Position numbers and translations under genes: made by a program. Shown one piece after another: positions 17,974-26,421 of a DNA stretch of 64,000 nucleotides (the first letter of the stretch is position 1; every line of letters starts with the position of its first letter). The notes under the pieces are model-generated. The model did not search any database. It saw only the letters and a list, made by a program, of their open reading frames with translations, and was not told the DNA's origin. The stretch is from Nonomuraea sp. SBT364 (lineage in GTDB: Bacteria; Actinomycetota; Actinomycetes; Streptosporangiales; Streptosporangiaceae): the NCBI RefSeq assembly GCF_001083785.1, contig NZ_LAVL01000028.1:1-64000 (forward strand), written 5' to 3'.

Positions 17974-18837
17974 TCAGTCAAAACTAGCGAAATACGTCGC
18001 GGACATGTCCTCGTCGCCGTGGCCCTGGGCGTCGGCGCGGCGGAAACGCTCGCGCGCGGCGGCCACCACGTCGAGCCTGACGCCGGCCGACTCGCCCGCC
18101 TCGACGATGAGACCGGTGTCCTTCTCGGCGTTGCGTACGGTGAAGCTCGGCTCGAAGGAGCCGTCCAGGATCGCCCGCGACTTGACCTGGAAGTAGGCGC
18201 TGTCCATCGGCCCGCCCACGATCACCTGGCGGACCAGCTCGGGGTCCACGCCGAGGCCCCGGGCCAGCGCGAGCGACTCGGCGACGACGGCCGTCAGCGA
18301 GATGCCGAAGCTGACCGTGGCCATCTTCAGCCGGGACCCGGCCCCGGAGGCTCCGTCGTCCGCCAGCCAGAGCGTGCGCTGGCCGAGCGCGCCGAAGACG
18401 GGTTCGAGCGTCTCCCTGGCCGCGGGCGGCCCGGCGGCCAGGACGACCAGCGTGCCCTGCTCGGCCGGCTGCTTGGTGCCCTGCACCGGCGCGTCGACGA
18501 ACGTCAGCCCGTGCGCCGCGGCCAGCTCCGCCAGCCGGGCGACGCCGGCCACGCCGACGGTGCTCATCTGCGCCCACACCTGCCCGGCGCGCAGCCCGGG
18601 CGCGGCGGCGGACATGGCGTCGTGGACGGCGCCGGCGTCGCTCAGCATCGTGATCACGACGTCGGCGCCGTGCACCGCCTCGGCGGGCGTGCCGGCGATC
18701 ACCGCGCCGGCCGCCTCCAGCGGCTCCGCCTTCTCCCGCGTACGGTTCCACACGCGGACGGGCAGGCCCGCCGCGAGCAGGTTGCCCGCCATGGGCGCGC
18801 CCATGATCCCTGTTCCGAGTACTGCGACGCCGGTCAT
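17974..18837 (-). CDS. 3-hydroxyisobutyrate dehydrogenase-like oxidoreductase
   Basis: NAD(P)-dependent beta-hydroxyacid dehydrogenase family, 287 aa. The N-terminal motif is VAVLGTGIMGAPMAGNLL (glycine motif at residues 8-13), followed by VWNRTREKAEPL, which suits NADP. The substrate motif is seen as DAPVQGTKQ, near the usual D.PVSGG position. The catalytic lysine is in GSRLKMATV; the adjacent Asn of the family signature is replaced. I chose the ATG at 18837 rather than GTG 18846. It follows the Tat-exported propeller gene by 30 bases and precedes the S66 gene by 23 bases, so an operon is likely. It would oxidise or reduce a small hydroxyacid. Confidence 0.85.
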   Translation of the reverse strand: MTGVAVLGTGIMGAPMAGNLLAAGLPVRVWNRTREKAEPLEAAGAVIAGTPAEAVHGADVVITMLSDAGAVHDAMSAAAPGLRAGQVWAQMSTVGVAGVARLAELAAAHGLTFVDAPVQGTKQPAEQGTLVVLAAGPPAARETLEPVFGALGQRTLWLADDGASGAGSRLKMATVSFGISLTAVVAESLALARGLGVDPELVRQVIVGGPMDSAYFQVKSRAILDGSFEPSFTVRNAEKDTGLIVEAGESAGVRLDVVAAARERFRRADAQGHGDEDMSATYFASFD

Positions 18838-18867
18838 GCGTCCCACGTTAGCCGGTGACGGCGCCGA

Positions 18868-20814
18868 TCACCGCCTGCCGTCGATGGCGATCCGCACCAG
18901 GTTGCGGCCCTTGAGCCCGTACAGGGCGCGCCGGGACGGGTCGAGGGCCAGCTTGGGCTCGCCGCCGAACCACTGGCCCGCCAGCCCCTCGACGACGGCC
19001 GACGCGGTGAACCCGCGCAGGTCGATCTTGTACACCTTGTCGCCGTCGGTGCAGTACGCCACCCGGCCCACGAGGAACAGGTCGCCGCCCTTCGGGCCGA
19101 CCTTGAGCGTCCGGGTGACCTTCCTGCCCCGCAGGTCGAACTCGAAGACCACGCCCGTGTTCGTCATGCCGTACAAGTGACGGGGGCCGAGCGCGAGCGC
19201 GGAGATGTAGCGGACCCCCGGGACGGGCTCGGTCTCCCACAGCGGCTTGCGCGCCGACAGGTCGTAGGCGACCAGGCGGGCGCTCGTCGTGACCGGCGGC
19301 AGGCCGAGTCCCTCCTGGGTGAGGGTGCCGAGGTAGGCGGTGCCGCGCCGGGTGACGACCGAGTAGACGGTCTGGCGCTCGACGGCGGGCCGCTGGGTGA
19401 CGTACGCGCCGGTGCGCGGCGAGTAGAAGGACAGGGCGCCGTTCATGTGGCCGGGCTCGGGCTGGGTGGGCATGACGAGCTGGCCGGTCCTGGCGTCCCA
19501 GGCCAGGTCGCGCGGGCGGTCCTGCTGGTTGCCGGTGCGCGCCAGCAGGGTGGCCTCGGCGTCGCCGGCGCGGTGCGAGTAGAGCGCGGCCTGGGTGTAG
19601 ACGCCGATGTAGGTGGTGCCCCCGACGGTGAGCATGGTCTTCGGCTCGCCCGGGATGGGCAGCCGGGTGGTCTTGCCGGTGGCCAGGTCGTGGATGTCGG
19701 CGCCGCTCTTGCCGCCCACGTAGACGCGCTCGCCGTCGGAGTGCACCGACATCGGCTCCTCGGCCGCCGCCCGGAAGCCGCGCTGCACCAGGTTGCGGTA
19801 CTCCAGCGAGCCCGTGGCCGGGTCGTAGACGAACACCGCGTTGTCCTGGACTCCGTATATGCGGCCCTCGTGGGCCAGGATGCGGTGGGTGGCGGCCTCG
19901 AAGTACGGCACGCCGAGCACCTCCAGCTCGCCGGTGTCCAGGCGGCAGCGGTAGAAGGTGCCGGAGGGGCGGCCCGCGAAGTACACGTAGCCGTCGTGGA
20001 TGAGCACCGAGACGATGTACTTCTCGCCCGGGGCGGTGGCCTTGACGACCTTGTAGTCGGAGGGGTCCGCCTTGTTCAGGATGATCAGATCGGCCAGCGA
20101 GTTCATGCCGCCCGCGATGTGGGTGTCGGAGACGCTCATGCTCGACACCCAGTCGCGGTCCACCTCGGGCGGCAGCAGGTTGCGCCGCTCGCCGGTGGCC
20201 CGGTCGATCGCGATGAGGTGGGCGTTGGCGCCGACGCCCGCGTAGACGTGGGTGTCGTCGGCCTGGATGCCGCGCACGTACGCCTCGCCGGGCGCCGCCT
20301 CGCCCAGGTCGCGGGTGGTCCCGGTGGCCGGGTCGTACTCCTTGACCTTGCCCGGCTCGGAGGTGCCCAGGTAGACCTTGCCGTCGGGGGAGGCGGCCAG
20401 GGTCCAGATGAAGTGGTCGGGGTAGGAGGCGACCTTGGTGACGGTGCCCGCGACCGTGTCGAGCTTGTACAGGTCGGACTTGGCGTGGGTGCCGACGTAG
20501 ACGTCGGTGCCCACCTTGCACATCGCCCACACGCCGACGCCGGTCGGGATCTCGAAATGGGCGGTGACCGAATCCTGGGCCAGGTCGTAGGCGCCGACCA
20601 CGTTGGGCGACAGGCCGCGCGACCCGGCGTAGAGCACGCCGCCGACGAACTCGGCGTTGCCCAGCGGGCTGGCGACGCTGGCGGGCCCCAGGTCGGTGAG
20701 CGTGCCTTCGGGGGGTGCGGTGGCGTGGGCGGCCGTGGCGGGCAGGGTGGCGGGCAGCGCGGCGGCCGCCGTGGACGCGGCGGCCACCTGCAGGAAACGA
20801 CGACGGGGGATCAT
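18868..20814 (-). CDS. Exported beta-propeller protein with Tat signal
   Basis: A 648-aa protein that starts with a twin-arginine signal (RRRFLQVAAAS, residues 4-14, then an Ala-rich segment ending near AHA). The mature part consists of repeated blades of the form VYVGT..L..YDPATG, for example YVGTHAKSDLYKLD and YLGTSEPGKVKEYDPATG, which predict a large seven- or eight-bladed or double propeller of the PQQ/YVTN type. ATG 20814 has AGGGAG six bases upstream. It is one of four paralogues in the window (also 22428, 24408, 31444) and the only one with a Tat signal, which hints at folding or cofactor binding in the cytoplasm. No catalytic residues can be named. Confidence 0.85.
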   Translation of the reverse strand: MIPRRRFLQVAAASTAAAALPATLPATAAHATAPPEGTLTDLGPASVASPLGNAEFVGGVLYAGSRGLSPNVVGAYDLAQDSVTAHFEIPTGVGVWAMCKVGTDVYVGTHAKSDLYKLDTVAGTVTKVASYPDHFIWTLAASPDGKVYLGTSEPGKVKEYDPATGTTRDLGEAAPGEAYVRGIQADDTHVYAGVGANAHLIAIDRATGERRNLLPPEVDRDWVSSMSVSDTHIAGGMNSLADLIILNKADPSDYKVVKATAPGEKYIVSVLIHDGYVYFAGRPSGTFYRCRLDTGELEVLGVPYFEAATHRILAHEGRIYGVQDNAVFVYDPATGSLEYRNLVQRGFRAAAEEPMSVHSDGERVYVGGKSGADIHDLATGKTTRLPIPGEPKTMLTVGGTTYIGVYTQAALYSHRAGDAEATLLARTGNQQDRPRDLAWDARTGQLVMPTQPEPGHMNGALSFYSPRTGAYVTQRPAVERQTVYSVVTRRGTAYLGTLTQEGLGLPPVTTSARLVAYDLSARKPLWETEPVPGVRYISALALGPRHLYGMTNTGVVFEFDLRGRKVTRTLKVGPKGGDLFLVGRVAYCTDGDKVYKIDLRGFTASAVVEGLAGQWFGGEPKLALDPSRRALYGLKGRNLVRIAIDGRR

Positions 20815-20849
20815 GTGCGGCTCCCTGGGAAGGTTTGCGCCGCACGCTA

Positions 20850-20867
20850 TAACGGGCCGGTCCGTAA
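20850..20867 (-). promoter_or_regulatory. Dyad operator before Tat-propeller gene
   Basis: On the minus strand TTACGGAC-CG-GCCCGTTA, the same 8+2+8 dyad, 36 bases upstream of the ATG at 20814 and just after the preceding amidohydrolase stop. TACGGA could act as a -10 box, but I see no good -35 box, so this promoter may be weak or activator-dependent, or the site may modulate read-through. Confidence 0.68.
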
Positions 20868-20870
20868 TGT

Positions 20871-21581
20871 CTAGATCGCGAACAGCTCCGCGGCGTTGCG
20901 CCAGGCGACCCGCTCGGCCGTCGCGCCCGTGAGCCCCGCCGCCGCGACCGCGCCGAACGCCGAGGACGGATCGATGAGCGTGGCGTCCGTGCCGAACAGC
21001 AGCCGCCGGTCGTCCACGGCCGCCACCACCTCGGCGATCCGGCCCGCCGGGGCGTGCGACCAGCAGGGCTCCAGGTAGAGCCGGTCGCAGCCGTTCGCGG
21101 CCTCGATCGCGTAGCGGTAGCCGTCGGCGCCCATGTGTCCGGCGATGACCCGCAGGCCCGGGATGTCCAGGCACACCTGCGCCAGGTCGAGCACCGAGGG
21201 GCCCCACGTGTGCACGAGCGCCGGCCGCCCGGCCTCGGCGGCCAGCTCCAGCGCGGCCCGCATGCGCGGCGAGGTCACCGGTGAGCCCGTGTAGTCCGTA
21301 TGGATCTTGACGCCGACCCAGGGCCCGGTCAGGTCACGCAGGTCCTCGGCCGCCTCGCGCAGCCGCCGGGGGTTGACCGTCACGTACCCGTAGAGCCGGT
21401 CCTGCCCTTCGAGCACCTTCGCCAGGGCCCGGTTGCCCGCCTGGGCGTCGTAGATGACCGCCTCGGTGGCCGACACGATCGCCTTGCCGATGCCGTAGCG
21501 GTCCATGGTGGCCAGGCTCGCCCCGGCCACGTCCATGGTGAAGAACCACGGCCCCCAGTGCGCGTGCACATCGATGATCAT
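20871..21581 (-). CDS. Amidohydrolase-2 family protein, metal motif intact
   Basis: TIM-barrel hydrolase or decarboxylase of the amidohydrolase-2 family, 236 aa. The metal-binding HxH is at residues 6-8 (IIDVHAHWG), with further ligands in LVHTWGPS, VIAGHMGADG and the C-terminal FGTDATLID. The family includes hydrolases, hydratases and nonoxidative decarboxylases, so the reaction is open. Its ATG overlaps the stop of the upstream gene by four bases, and upstream of that overlap lies a GAGGAGG box. The partner upstream is a related protein without the HxH motif. The same arrangement of a degenerate member followed by an intact one recurs at 26413-27857. Confidence 0.86.
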   Translation of the reverse strand: MIIDVHAHWGPWFFTMDVAGASLATMDRYGIGKAIVSATEAVIYDAQAGNRALAKVLEGQDRLYGYVTVNPRRLREAAEDLRDLTGPWVGVKIHTDYTGSPVTSPRMRAALELAAEAGRPALVHTWGPSVLDLAQVCLDIPGLRVIAGHMGADGYRYAIEAANGCDRLYLEPCWSHAPAGRIAEVVAAVDDRRLLFGTDATLIDPSSAFGAVAAAGLTGATAERVAWRNAAELFAI

Positions 21582-22318
21582 GAAAGCAGCCTCCTCGCGT
21601 TGCCCCCGGCGACGGCGGCGACCTGCGCCGGGTCCAGTCCGCCGGTCGCCAGCCGCAGAAGCGGCACGATGGGTTCGTAGTGCGGCGCGCGGGTGCCGTG
21701 CAGCAGCCGCTCGGCCCCGACCTCGGCGGCGACCGTCTCCAGCGCGTCGGGGGAGTTGAGCAGCCGCGTCGAGGTGTGGAACCCGGGCTCCTCCATGGCG
21801 GCCACCAGGAAGTCGCCCAGGTGGTAGAAGTGCGTGTCGAGGAAGACGACCCGGGCGCCGATCCCGGCGAACGGCTGCCAGAAGCGGCGCACGTCGCCGC
21901 CGGTCAGCACCACCAGCCCGAGCTCCGTCGCACGCCGGGCGACGTGCCGCACCGACGGGAACGACGCCTCCACGCCCTGCTCGTCCGGGAACAGCCGCAC
22001 CGCCCGGACGCCGGCCCCGGCCAGCCTGTCGAGCTCCCGGCCCGCGCCCACCGGGTCGCGCAGGTCGACCGTGCCGACGGGCAGCCAGCGCGGGTCCGCC
22101 GCCAGGGCCAGCACCTCGTCGTTGCCCTGCCGTACGTCGAACAGGGCCGCCCGCAGGCCGGCGACCGCGCCGGTCCGGGTGCGGTGGCCCGCCAGCAGCT
22201 CGCCCACCGACTCCGGCGTGCCGGGCGGCCCGTCGCGGTCGGGGAAGGCTCCGACGAGCACGTCCACGTCCAGCGTCACCTCCAGCCCGCCGATCAGGCT
22301 CCACGCGTCGAACGGCAT
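21578..22318 (-). CDS. Amidohydrolase-2-like protein, HxH motif lost
   Basis: A 246-aa protein with the outline of the amidohydrolase-2 fold, for example VGTVDLRDPVGAGRELDRL, VRAVRLFPDEQGV, LVVLTGGDV and the C-terminal AGGNARRLLS. The N-terminal HxH metal motif is absent (IGGLEVTLDVDVL), and the first internal His is replaced in LTGGDV. It is therefore probably non-catalytic or uses a different centre. ATG 22318 has GAGGAGGGG upstream. It heads the minus-strand operon, overlaps the intact amidohydrolase by four bases and is divergent from the first Sec-exported propeller gene. A structural or regulatory partner for the 20871 product is the simplest reading, but this is inference. Confidence 0.78.
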   Translation of the reverse strand: MPFDAWSLIGGLEVTLDVDVLVGAFPDRDGPPGTPESVGELLAGHRTRTGAVAGLRAALFDVRQGNDEVLALAADPRWLPVGTVDLRDPVGAGRELDRLAGAGVRAVRLFPDEQGVEASFPSVRHVARRATELGLVVLTGGDVRRFWQPFAGIGARVVFLDTHFYHLGDFLVAAMEEPGFHTSTRLLNSPDALETVAAEVGAERLLHGTRAPHYEPIVPLLRLATGGLDPAQVAAVAGGNARRLLS

Positions 22319-22358
22319 TGCGGGCCCCTCCTCAATCGTCATGCGCGTCATCATGCCA

Positions 22359-22398
22359 TTGACGAACCGCGCTCATAAAGTTACGGTCTGGGCCAAAA
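22359..22398. promoter_or_regulatory. Promoter with dyad operator, divergent region
   Basis: For the plus strand: TTGACG (22359-22364), a 17-bp spacer and TACGGT (22382-22387), with the dyad TTACGGTC-TG-GGCCAAAA (22381-22398) over the -10 box. The left half is perfect, the right half degenerate. The site is in the 109-bp gap between the minus-strand amidohydrolase operon and the propeller gene at 22428, and could affect both. Confidence 0.75.
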
Positions 22399-22427
22399 TC
22401 GTGCACCAATGAACGCGAGGTCGCCGG

Positions 22428-24392
22428 ATGCTCCGATCCCTGCTCGTCGTGGTGGCGGGCCTGTTACCCGCCCTCGTCTCACCGGCGCCCGCGTCGGCCG
22501 CCCCCTCCCGCTGCGGCGATCCCGCGGTCACCACCTACGGCCCGGCCTCGGTGACCGGCGCCATCGTCGGCGCCGTCGTGCACGAGGGCCGCGCCTACGT
22601 CGTCAGCCGCGGCCCCAAGCCGCCCGTGCTGGCCGAGATCGACCTGGCCACCCGCAAGGTGGTCAGGAGCGTGACGCTCCCCGACGGCCCGGCCGACGGC
22701 GAGCCCGAGGGCGGCTGGGCCGCGGCGGTCTCCGGCGGGAAGGTGTACGTCGGCACCTATCCCGTCCCCGACCTCTACAGCTTCGACATCGCCACCGGCG
22801 AGGTGGCCCACCTGCACTCCTTCGGCAAGGTCGGCGGCTTCGTCTGGAGCCTGGCCGCGGCCCCCGACGGCACCCTGTACGCGGGCACCTCCTCCGACGG
22901 CCGGGTGTGGGAGTACGTCCCCGGCACCGGCGCCGTGCGCCGCTACGGCGTGCTCGCCCAGGGCGAGCACTACGTGCGCGCGGTGGCGGCCGACGACCGC
23001 TACGTCTACGCGGGCCTGCTGGAGAAGCAGCTCCTCGTGCGCGTCGACCGCGTCAGCGGCGCCGTCCAGCAGCTCGCGGCCGGCAGCGCCGCGATCGGCG
23101 TCGTCGCGCTCAACGGCGACCGGGTCCTGGCCGCGGCCGGCGGCGAGCTGATCGACGTCCGCAAGGACGGCACGGACCTGCGGCGGGTCACCGTCGAGTC
23201 CGGGCTCCTGGACGCGCTCACCCCCACCGCCGACGGCTCCGTCTACGCCGCCTCTCGCCCCGACGGCACCGTCTACCGCTACCGGACCGGCGACACCGCG
23301 CTCACCAAGGTCATCGACCCGCCCTCCTACGGCGACGAGACCCGCCTGCTCCACGTGACCGGCGAGAACACGCTGCTGTCCTTCGCGGGCAGCGGCGGCC
23401 TGTGGTCGCTGGACCCGGGCACCGGCGCCACCGAGTTCACCGACCTCATCGACGCGGGCATGCCGGCCGGCGCCGAGCGGACGCAGAGCATGCTGGTCGT
23501 CCCCAACCGCGCCGTATACGCCGGCGGGCACTTCGCCCTGGACGTCCGCGACCTGCGCACCGGCGAGCACCGCAGGATCCGGGTGCCGGGCGAGCCCAAG
23601 ACCATGGTCCGGGCCGGGAACAAGGTCTACGCCGCCATGTACCCCACCGGCGAGATCGTCTCCGTCGACATCCGCACCGACGAGGTCCGCAGCCTCGGCT
23701 ACCTCGGCCACGACCAGAAGCGGCCCTGGGACATCGAGTACGACCCGCGCACCGGCAAGCTCCTGGTGGCCACCGCGTCGCTGTCGGCGAGCATCCCCGG
23801 CGCGCTGTCCGTGGTCGACCCGGAGACCGGCGAGACGGACGTGTACAAGGGGGTCATCCCCGGCCAGAGCCTCATGAGCCTGTCGCTCGACGCCGGGCGG
23901 GGCGTGGTCTACCTGGCCGGCGACGTGTTCGGCACCAGCGCGCCGTCCGCCTCCATCGCCGCCTTCGACCTCGCCCGCCGCACCGTCCTCTGGCAGGCCG
24001 AGCCGATGCCCGGCCACCGCACCTTCCAGGACGTCAAGCTGCACGACGGGCTGCTGTACGCGTCGTTCAAGCGCGACTCGGGAGCCTGGATGGCCATGGA
24101 CCCCGAGACCCGGCAGGTCGTCCGGCAGGGCAAGCTGTCCGGCTACGGCGAGCTGACCGTGCACCGCGGCCGCCTGTTCGCCTCGGTCTTCCGCGAGGGC
24201 GGCAACGCCTACGAGCTCGACGCCGGGCGCGGGGCCACGCTGCTGGCCACCGGGCTGGGCGACGAGTGGCACACGAACCCGCAGCTCCACTTCGAACCCG
24301 GCTCCTGGAACGCCTGGGCGATCGCGGGCCGCGACCTGGCGCGGATCCGGCTGGACCCGAGCTGCCCGCCCGTGACCGTCCCGGCCGGCTGA
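22428..24392 (+). CDS. Exported beta-propeller protein (Sec), first tandem copy
   Basis: A 654-aa secreted protein. The signal peptide is residues 1 to about 28 (LLVVVAGLLPALVSPAPASA then AP). The mature part is built of propeller blades such as VYVGTYPVPDLYSFDIATG, LYAGTSSDGRVWEYVPGTG, RTVLWQAEPMPGHRTFQDVK and VYLAGDVFG. ATG 22428 has GAGG seven bases upstream. It is followed after 15 bases by a close paralogue (24408), with stretches nearly identical at DNA level. The controlling promoter carries the regional dyad. A role in binding or processing the pathway substrate outside the cell is a guess; no enzyme motif is visible. A conserved Cys-Gly-Asp (SRCGDP) follows the signal peptide. Confidence 0.85.
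   Translation: MLRSLLVVVAGLLPALVSPAPASAAPSRCGDPAVTTYGPASVTGAIVGAVVHEGRAYVVSRGPKPPVLAEIDLATRKVVRSVTLPDGPADGEPEGGWAAAVSGGKVYVGTYPVPDLYSFDIATGEVAHLHSFGKVGGFVWSLAAAPDGTLYAGTSSDGRVWEYVPGTGAVRRYGVLAQGEHYVRAVAADDRYVYAGLLEKQLLVRVDRVSGAVQQLAAGSAAIGVVALNGDRVLAAAGGELIDVRKDGTDLRRVTVESGLLDALTPTADGSVYAASRPDGTVYRYRTGDTALTKVIDPPSYGDETRLLHVTGENTLLSFAGSGGLWSLDPGTGATEFTDLIDAGMPAGAERTQSMLVVPNRAVYAGGHFALDVRDLRTGEHRRIRVPGEPKTMVRAGNKVYAAMYPTGEIVSVDIRTDEVRSLGYLGHDQKRPWDIEYDPRTGKLLVATASLSASIPGALSVVDPETGETDVYKGVIPGQSLMSLSLDAGRGVVYLAGDVFGTSAPSASIAAFDLARRTVLWQAEPMPGHRTFQDVKLHDGLLYASFKRDSGAWMAMDPETRQVVRQGKLSGYGELTVHRGRLFASVFREGGNAYELDAGRGATLLATGLGDEWHTNPQLHFEPGSWNAWAIAGRDLARIRLDPSCPPVTVPAG
22641..22826 (+). repeat. Near-identical segment shared with 24621-24806
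   Basis: This 186-base stretch matches 24621-24806 with a single mismatch by eye, an offset of 1980 bases, inside two paralogous genes that are much more diverged elsewhere. It is the most conserved part of the tandem duplication and may reflect recent duplication or gene conversion. Confidence 0.8.
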
Positions 24393-24407
24393 ACGAGAGG
24401 TTCACGC

Positions 24408-26402
24408 ATGTTCAAGTCCCTGATGGTCGTGGTCGCGGGCCTGCTGCCCGCGCTCGTCTCACCCGCGCCCGCCGCCGCCGCGCCCTCCCGGTGCGGCGAT
24501 CCCGCGGTCACCACCTACGGCCCGGCCTCGGTGACCGGCGCCCTGGTCGGCGCGGCCGTGCACGACGGTCACGCCTACGTCGTCACCCGCGGGCTGAAGC
24601 CGCCGGTGCTGGCCGACGTCGACCTGGCCACCCGCAAGGTGGTCAGGAGCGTGACGCTCCCCGACGGCCCGGCCGACGGCGAGCCCGAGGGCGGCTGGGC
24701 CGCGGCGGTCTCCGGCGGGAAGGTGTACGTCGGCACCTATCCCGTGCCCGACCTCTACAGCTTCGACATCGCCACCGGCGAGGTGGCCCACCTGCACTCC
24801 TTCGGGAAGAACGGCGGCTTCGTCTGGTCGCTGGCGGCCGCGCCCGACGGCACCCTGTACGCGGGCACGTACCCCGCCGGCCGGGTGTGGGAGTACGTCC
24901 CCGGCACCGGCGCGGTGCGCGACTTCGGCGTGCTGGCCGCGGGCGAGCGGTACGTCCGGGGCGTCGACGCGGACGCCCGTTACGTCTACGCGGGCCTGCT
25001 CGACAAGGGCAAGCTCGTCCGGATCGACCGGAAGACCGGCGAGAAGCTCGACCTGGCCACCGGGCCGTCGGGCATCGGCTTCGTCGCCGACCACGGCGAC
25101 CGGGTGCTGGCGACCAGCGGCGCGACGCTCATCGACGTGCGCGACGACGGCACCGACGCCAGGACGGCCGGCCTGGGGCAGGACAGCCCGGGGTCGGGCA
25201 GCCTCGACACGCTCACCGTCGCGCCCGACGGCACCGTCTACGTCACCTCCCGGCCCGACGGCGCGGTCCACCGCTACCGCACCGGCGACACGAGCCTGAC
25301 CAGGATCGCCGACCCGCCCTCGCCCGGCGACGAGACCCGCCGGCTGGCCCTCGTGGACGACCACACCCTGGTGGGCTTCTCGGGCAGCGGCGGCATGTGG
25401 TGGCTGGACCTGCGGACCGGCTCGTCGGAGTTCGCCGACATCATCGAGGCCGGGCTGCCCTCGGGCTCGGAACGGCCGCAGAGCATGCTGCTCGTCCCCA
25501 ACCGGGCCGTGTACGTGGGCGGTCACTTCTCCATGGAGGTCCGCGACCTGCGCACCGGCGCCAAGCGGCGCTTCCGCATGCCCGGCGAGCCCAAGGACCT
25601 GGTGCGCCGCGGTGACAAGATCTACGCCGCGATCTACCCCAGCGGCGAGATCGTCTCCGTCGACATCCGCACCGACGAGGTCCGCAGCCTCGGCCGCCTC
25701 GGCCACGGCCAGCAGCGCCCCTGGGACATCGAGTACGACCCGCGCACCGACAGGCTGCTGGTCGCCAGCGCGCCGCTGGGGGCGAACCTCAAGGGCGCGC
25801 TGACCGTCGTGGACCCGGACACCGGCCGGATGGACGTGTACGTGGACGTCATCCCCGACCAGAGCCTGATGAGCCTGTCGCTCGACAGCCGGGCCGGCGT
25901 CGTCTACCTGGGCGGCGACGTGCTCGGCGGCGGAGGGACGCCGCCGGTGCGGACGGCGGCGTCGGTGGCGGCCTTCGACCTGCGCACCCGTACGGTGCTG
26001 TGGCGGACCGACCCGCTGCCGGGCCACCGGACCTTCCAGGACGTCAAGGTGCACGACGGGCTGCTGTACGGCGTGTACAAGCGCGACTCGGGCGTGTGGA
26101 TCGCCCTGGACCTGGACACGCGGCAGGTCGTGCGGCAGGGCAAGCTGCCCGGCTACGGCGAGCTGACCGTGCACCGGGGCAAGGTGTTCACCTCCACCTT
26201 CTTCGGCGGCGGCAACGCCTACGAACTGGGCGAGGAGGCCAAGCTGCTGGCGACCGGCCTCGGCGACGAGTGGTACACCAACCCGCAGCTCCACTTCGAG
26301 CCCGGCTCCTGGTACGCGTGGGCCCTCGCGGGCCGTGACCTGGCCCGGATCCGGCTCGACCCGCGCTGCCCGCCCTTGACGGTCGGCACCGCCGCGTCAT
26401 AG
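24408..26402 (+). CDS. Exported beta-propeller protein (Sec), second tandem copy
   Basis: A 664-aa paralogue of the preceding gene. The signal peptide is residues 1 to about 25 (MFKSLMVVVAGLLPALVSPA then PAAAA), again followed by SRCGDP. The blades match those of the first copy, and the C-terminal blades keep the pattern TVLWRTDPLPGHRTFQDVKV. The central blades (about 190-260) differ most, and an insertion GGGGTPPVRTAAS is present near residue 505. GAGAGG lies upstream of the ATG. The stop codon TAG is also part of the -10 box TAGGTT of the next promoter, so this transcript end and the next start are interlocked. Confidence 0.85.
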   Translation: MFKSLMVVVAGLLPALVSPAPAAAAPSRCGDPAVTTYGPASVTGALVGAAVHDGHAYVVTRGLKPPVLADVDLATRKVVRSVTLPDGPADGEPEGGWAAAVSGGKVYVGTYPVPDLYSFDIATGEVAHLHSFGKNGGFVWSLAAAPDGTLYAGTYPAGRVWEYVPGTGAVRDFGVLAAGERYVRGVDADARYVYAGLLDKGKLVRIDRKTGEKLDLATGPSGIGFVADHGDRVLATSGATLIDVRDDGTDARTAGLGQDSPGSGSLDTLTVAPDGTVYVTSRPDGAVHRYRTGDTSLTRIADPPSPGDETRRLALVDDHTLVGFSGSGGMWWLDLRTGSSEFADIIEAGLPSGSERPQSMLLVPNRAVYVGGHFSMEVRDLRTGAKRRFRMPGEPKDLVRRGDKIYAAIYPSGEIVSVDIRTDEVRSLGRLGHGQQRPWDIEYDPRTDRLLVASAPLGANLKGALTVVDPDTGRMDVYVDVIPDQSLMSLSLDSRAGVVYLGGDVLGGGGTPPVRTAASVAAFDLRTRTVLWRTDPLPGHRTFQDVKVHDGLLYGVYKRDSGVWIALDLDTRQVVRQGKLPGYGELTVHRGKVFTSTFFGGGNAYELGEEAKLLATGLGDEWYTNPQLHFEPGSWYAWALAGRDLARIRLDPRCPPLTVGTAAS

Positions 26403-26421
26403 GTTTCGGTCTGTGCCGAAA
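26376..26421 (+). promoter_or_regulatory. Promoter with dyad operator and leaderless start
   Basis: TTGACG (26376-26381) lies inside the previous gene, followed by an 18-bp spacer and TAGGTT (26400-26405), whose first bases are the previous stop codon. The dyad TTTCGGTC-TG-TGCCGAAA spans 26404-26421. The GTG start of the next gene (26413) lies in the dyad, seven bases after the -10 box, so the mRNA should begin at the start codon. Confidence 0.75.

Noticed and set aside
22479..26294. Long minus-strand frames opposite the two tandem propeller genes
   Set aside because: They are repeated only because the sense genes are paralogous. Their composition (Val-Asp-Gly-rich) has no structure.
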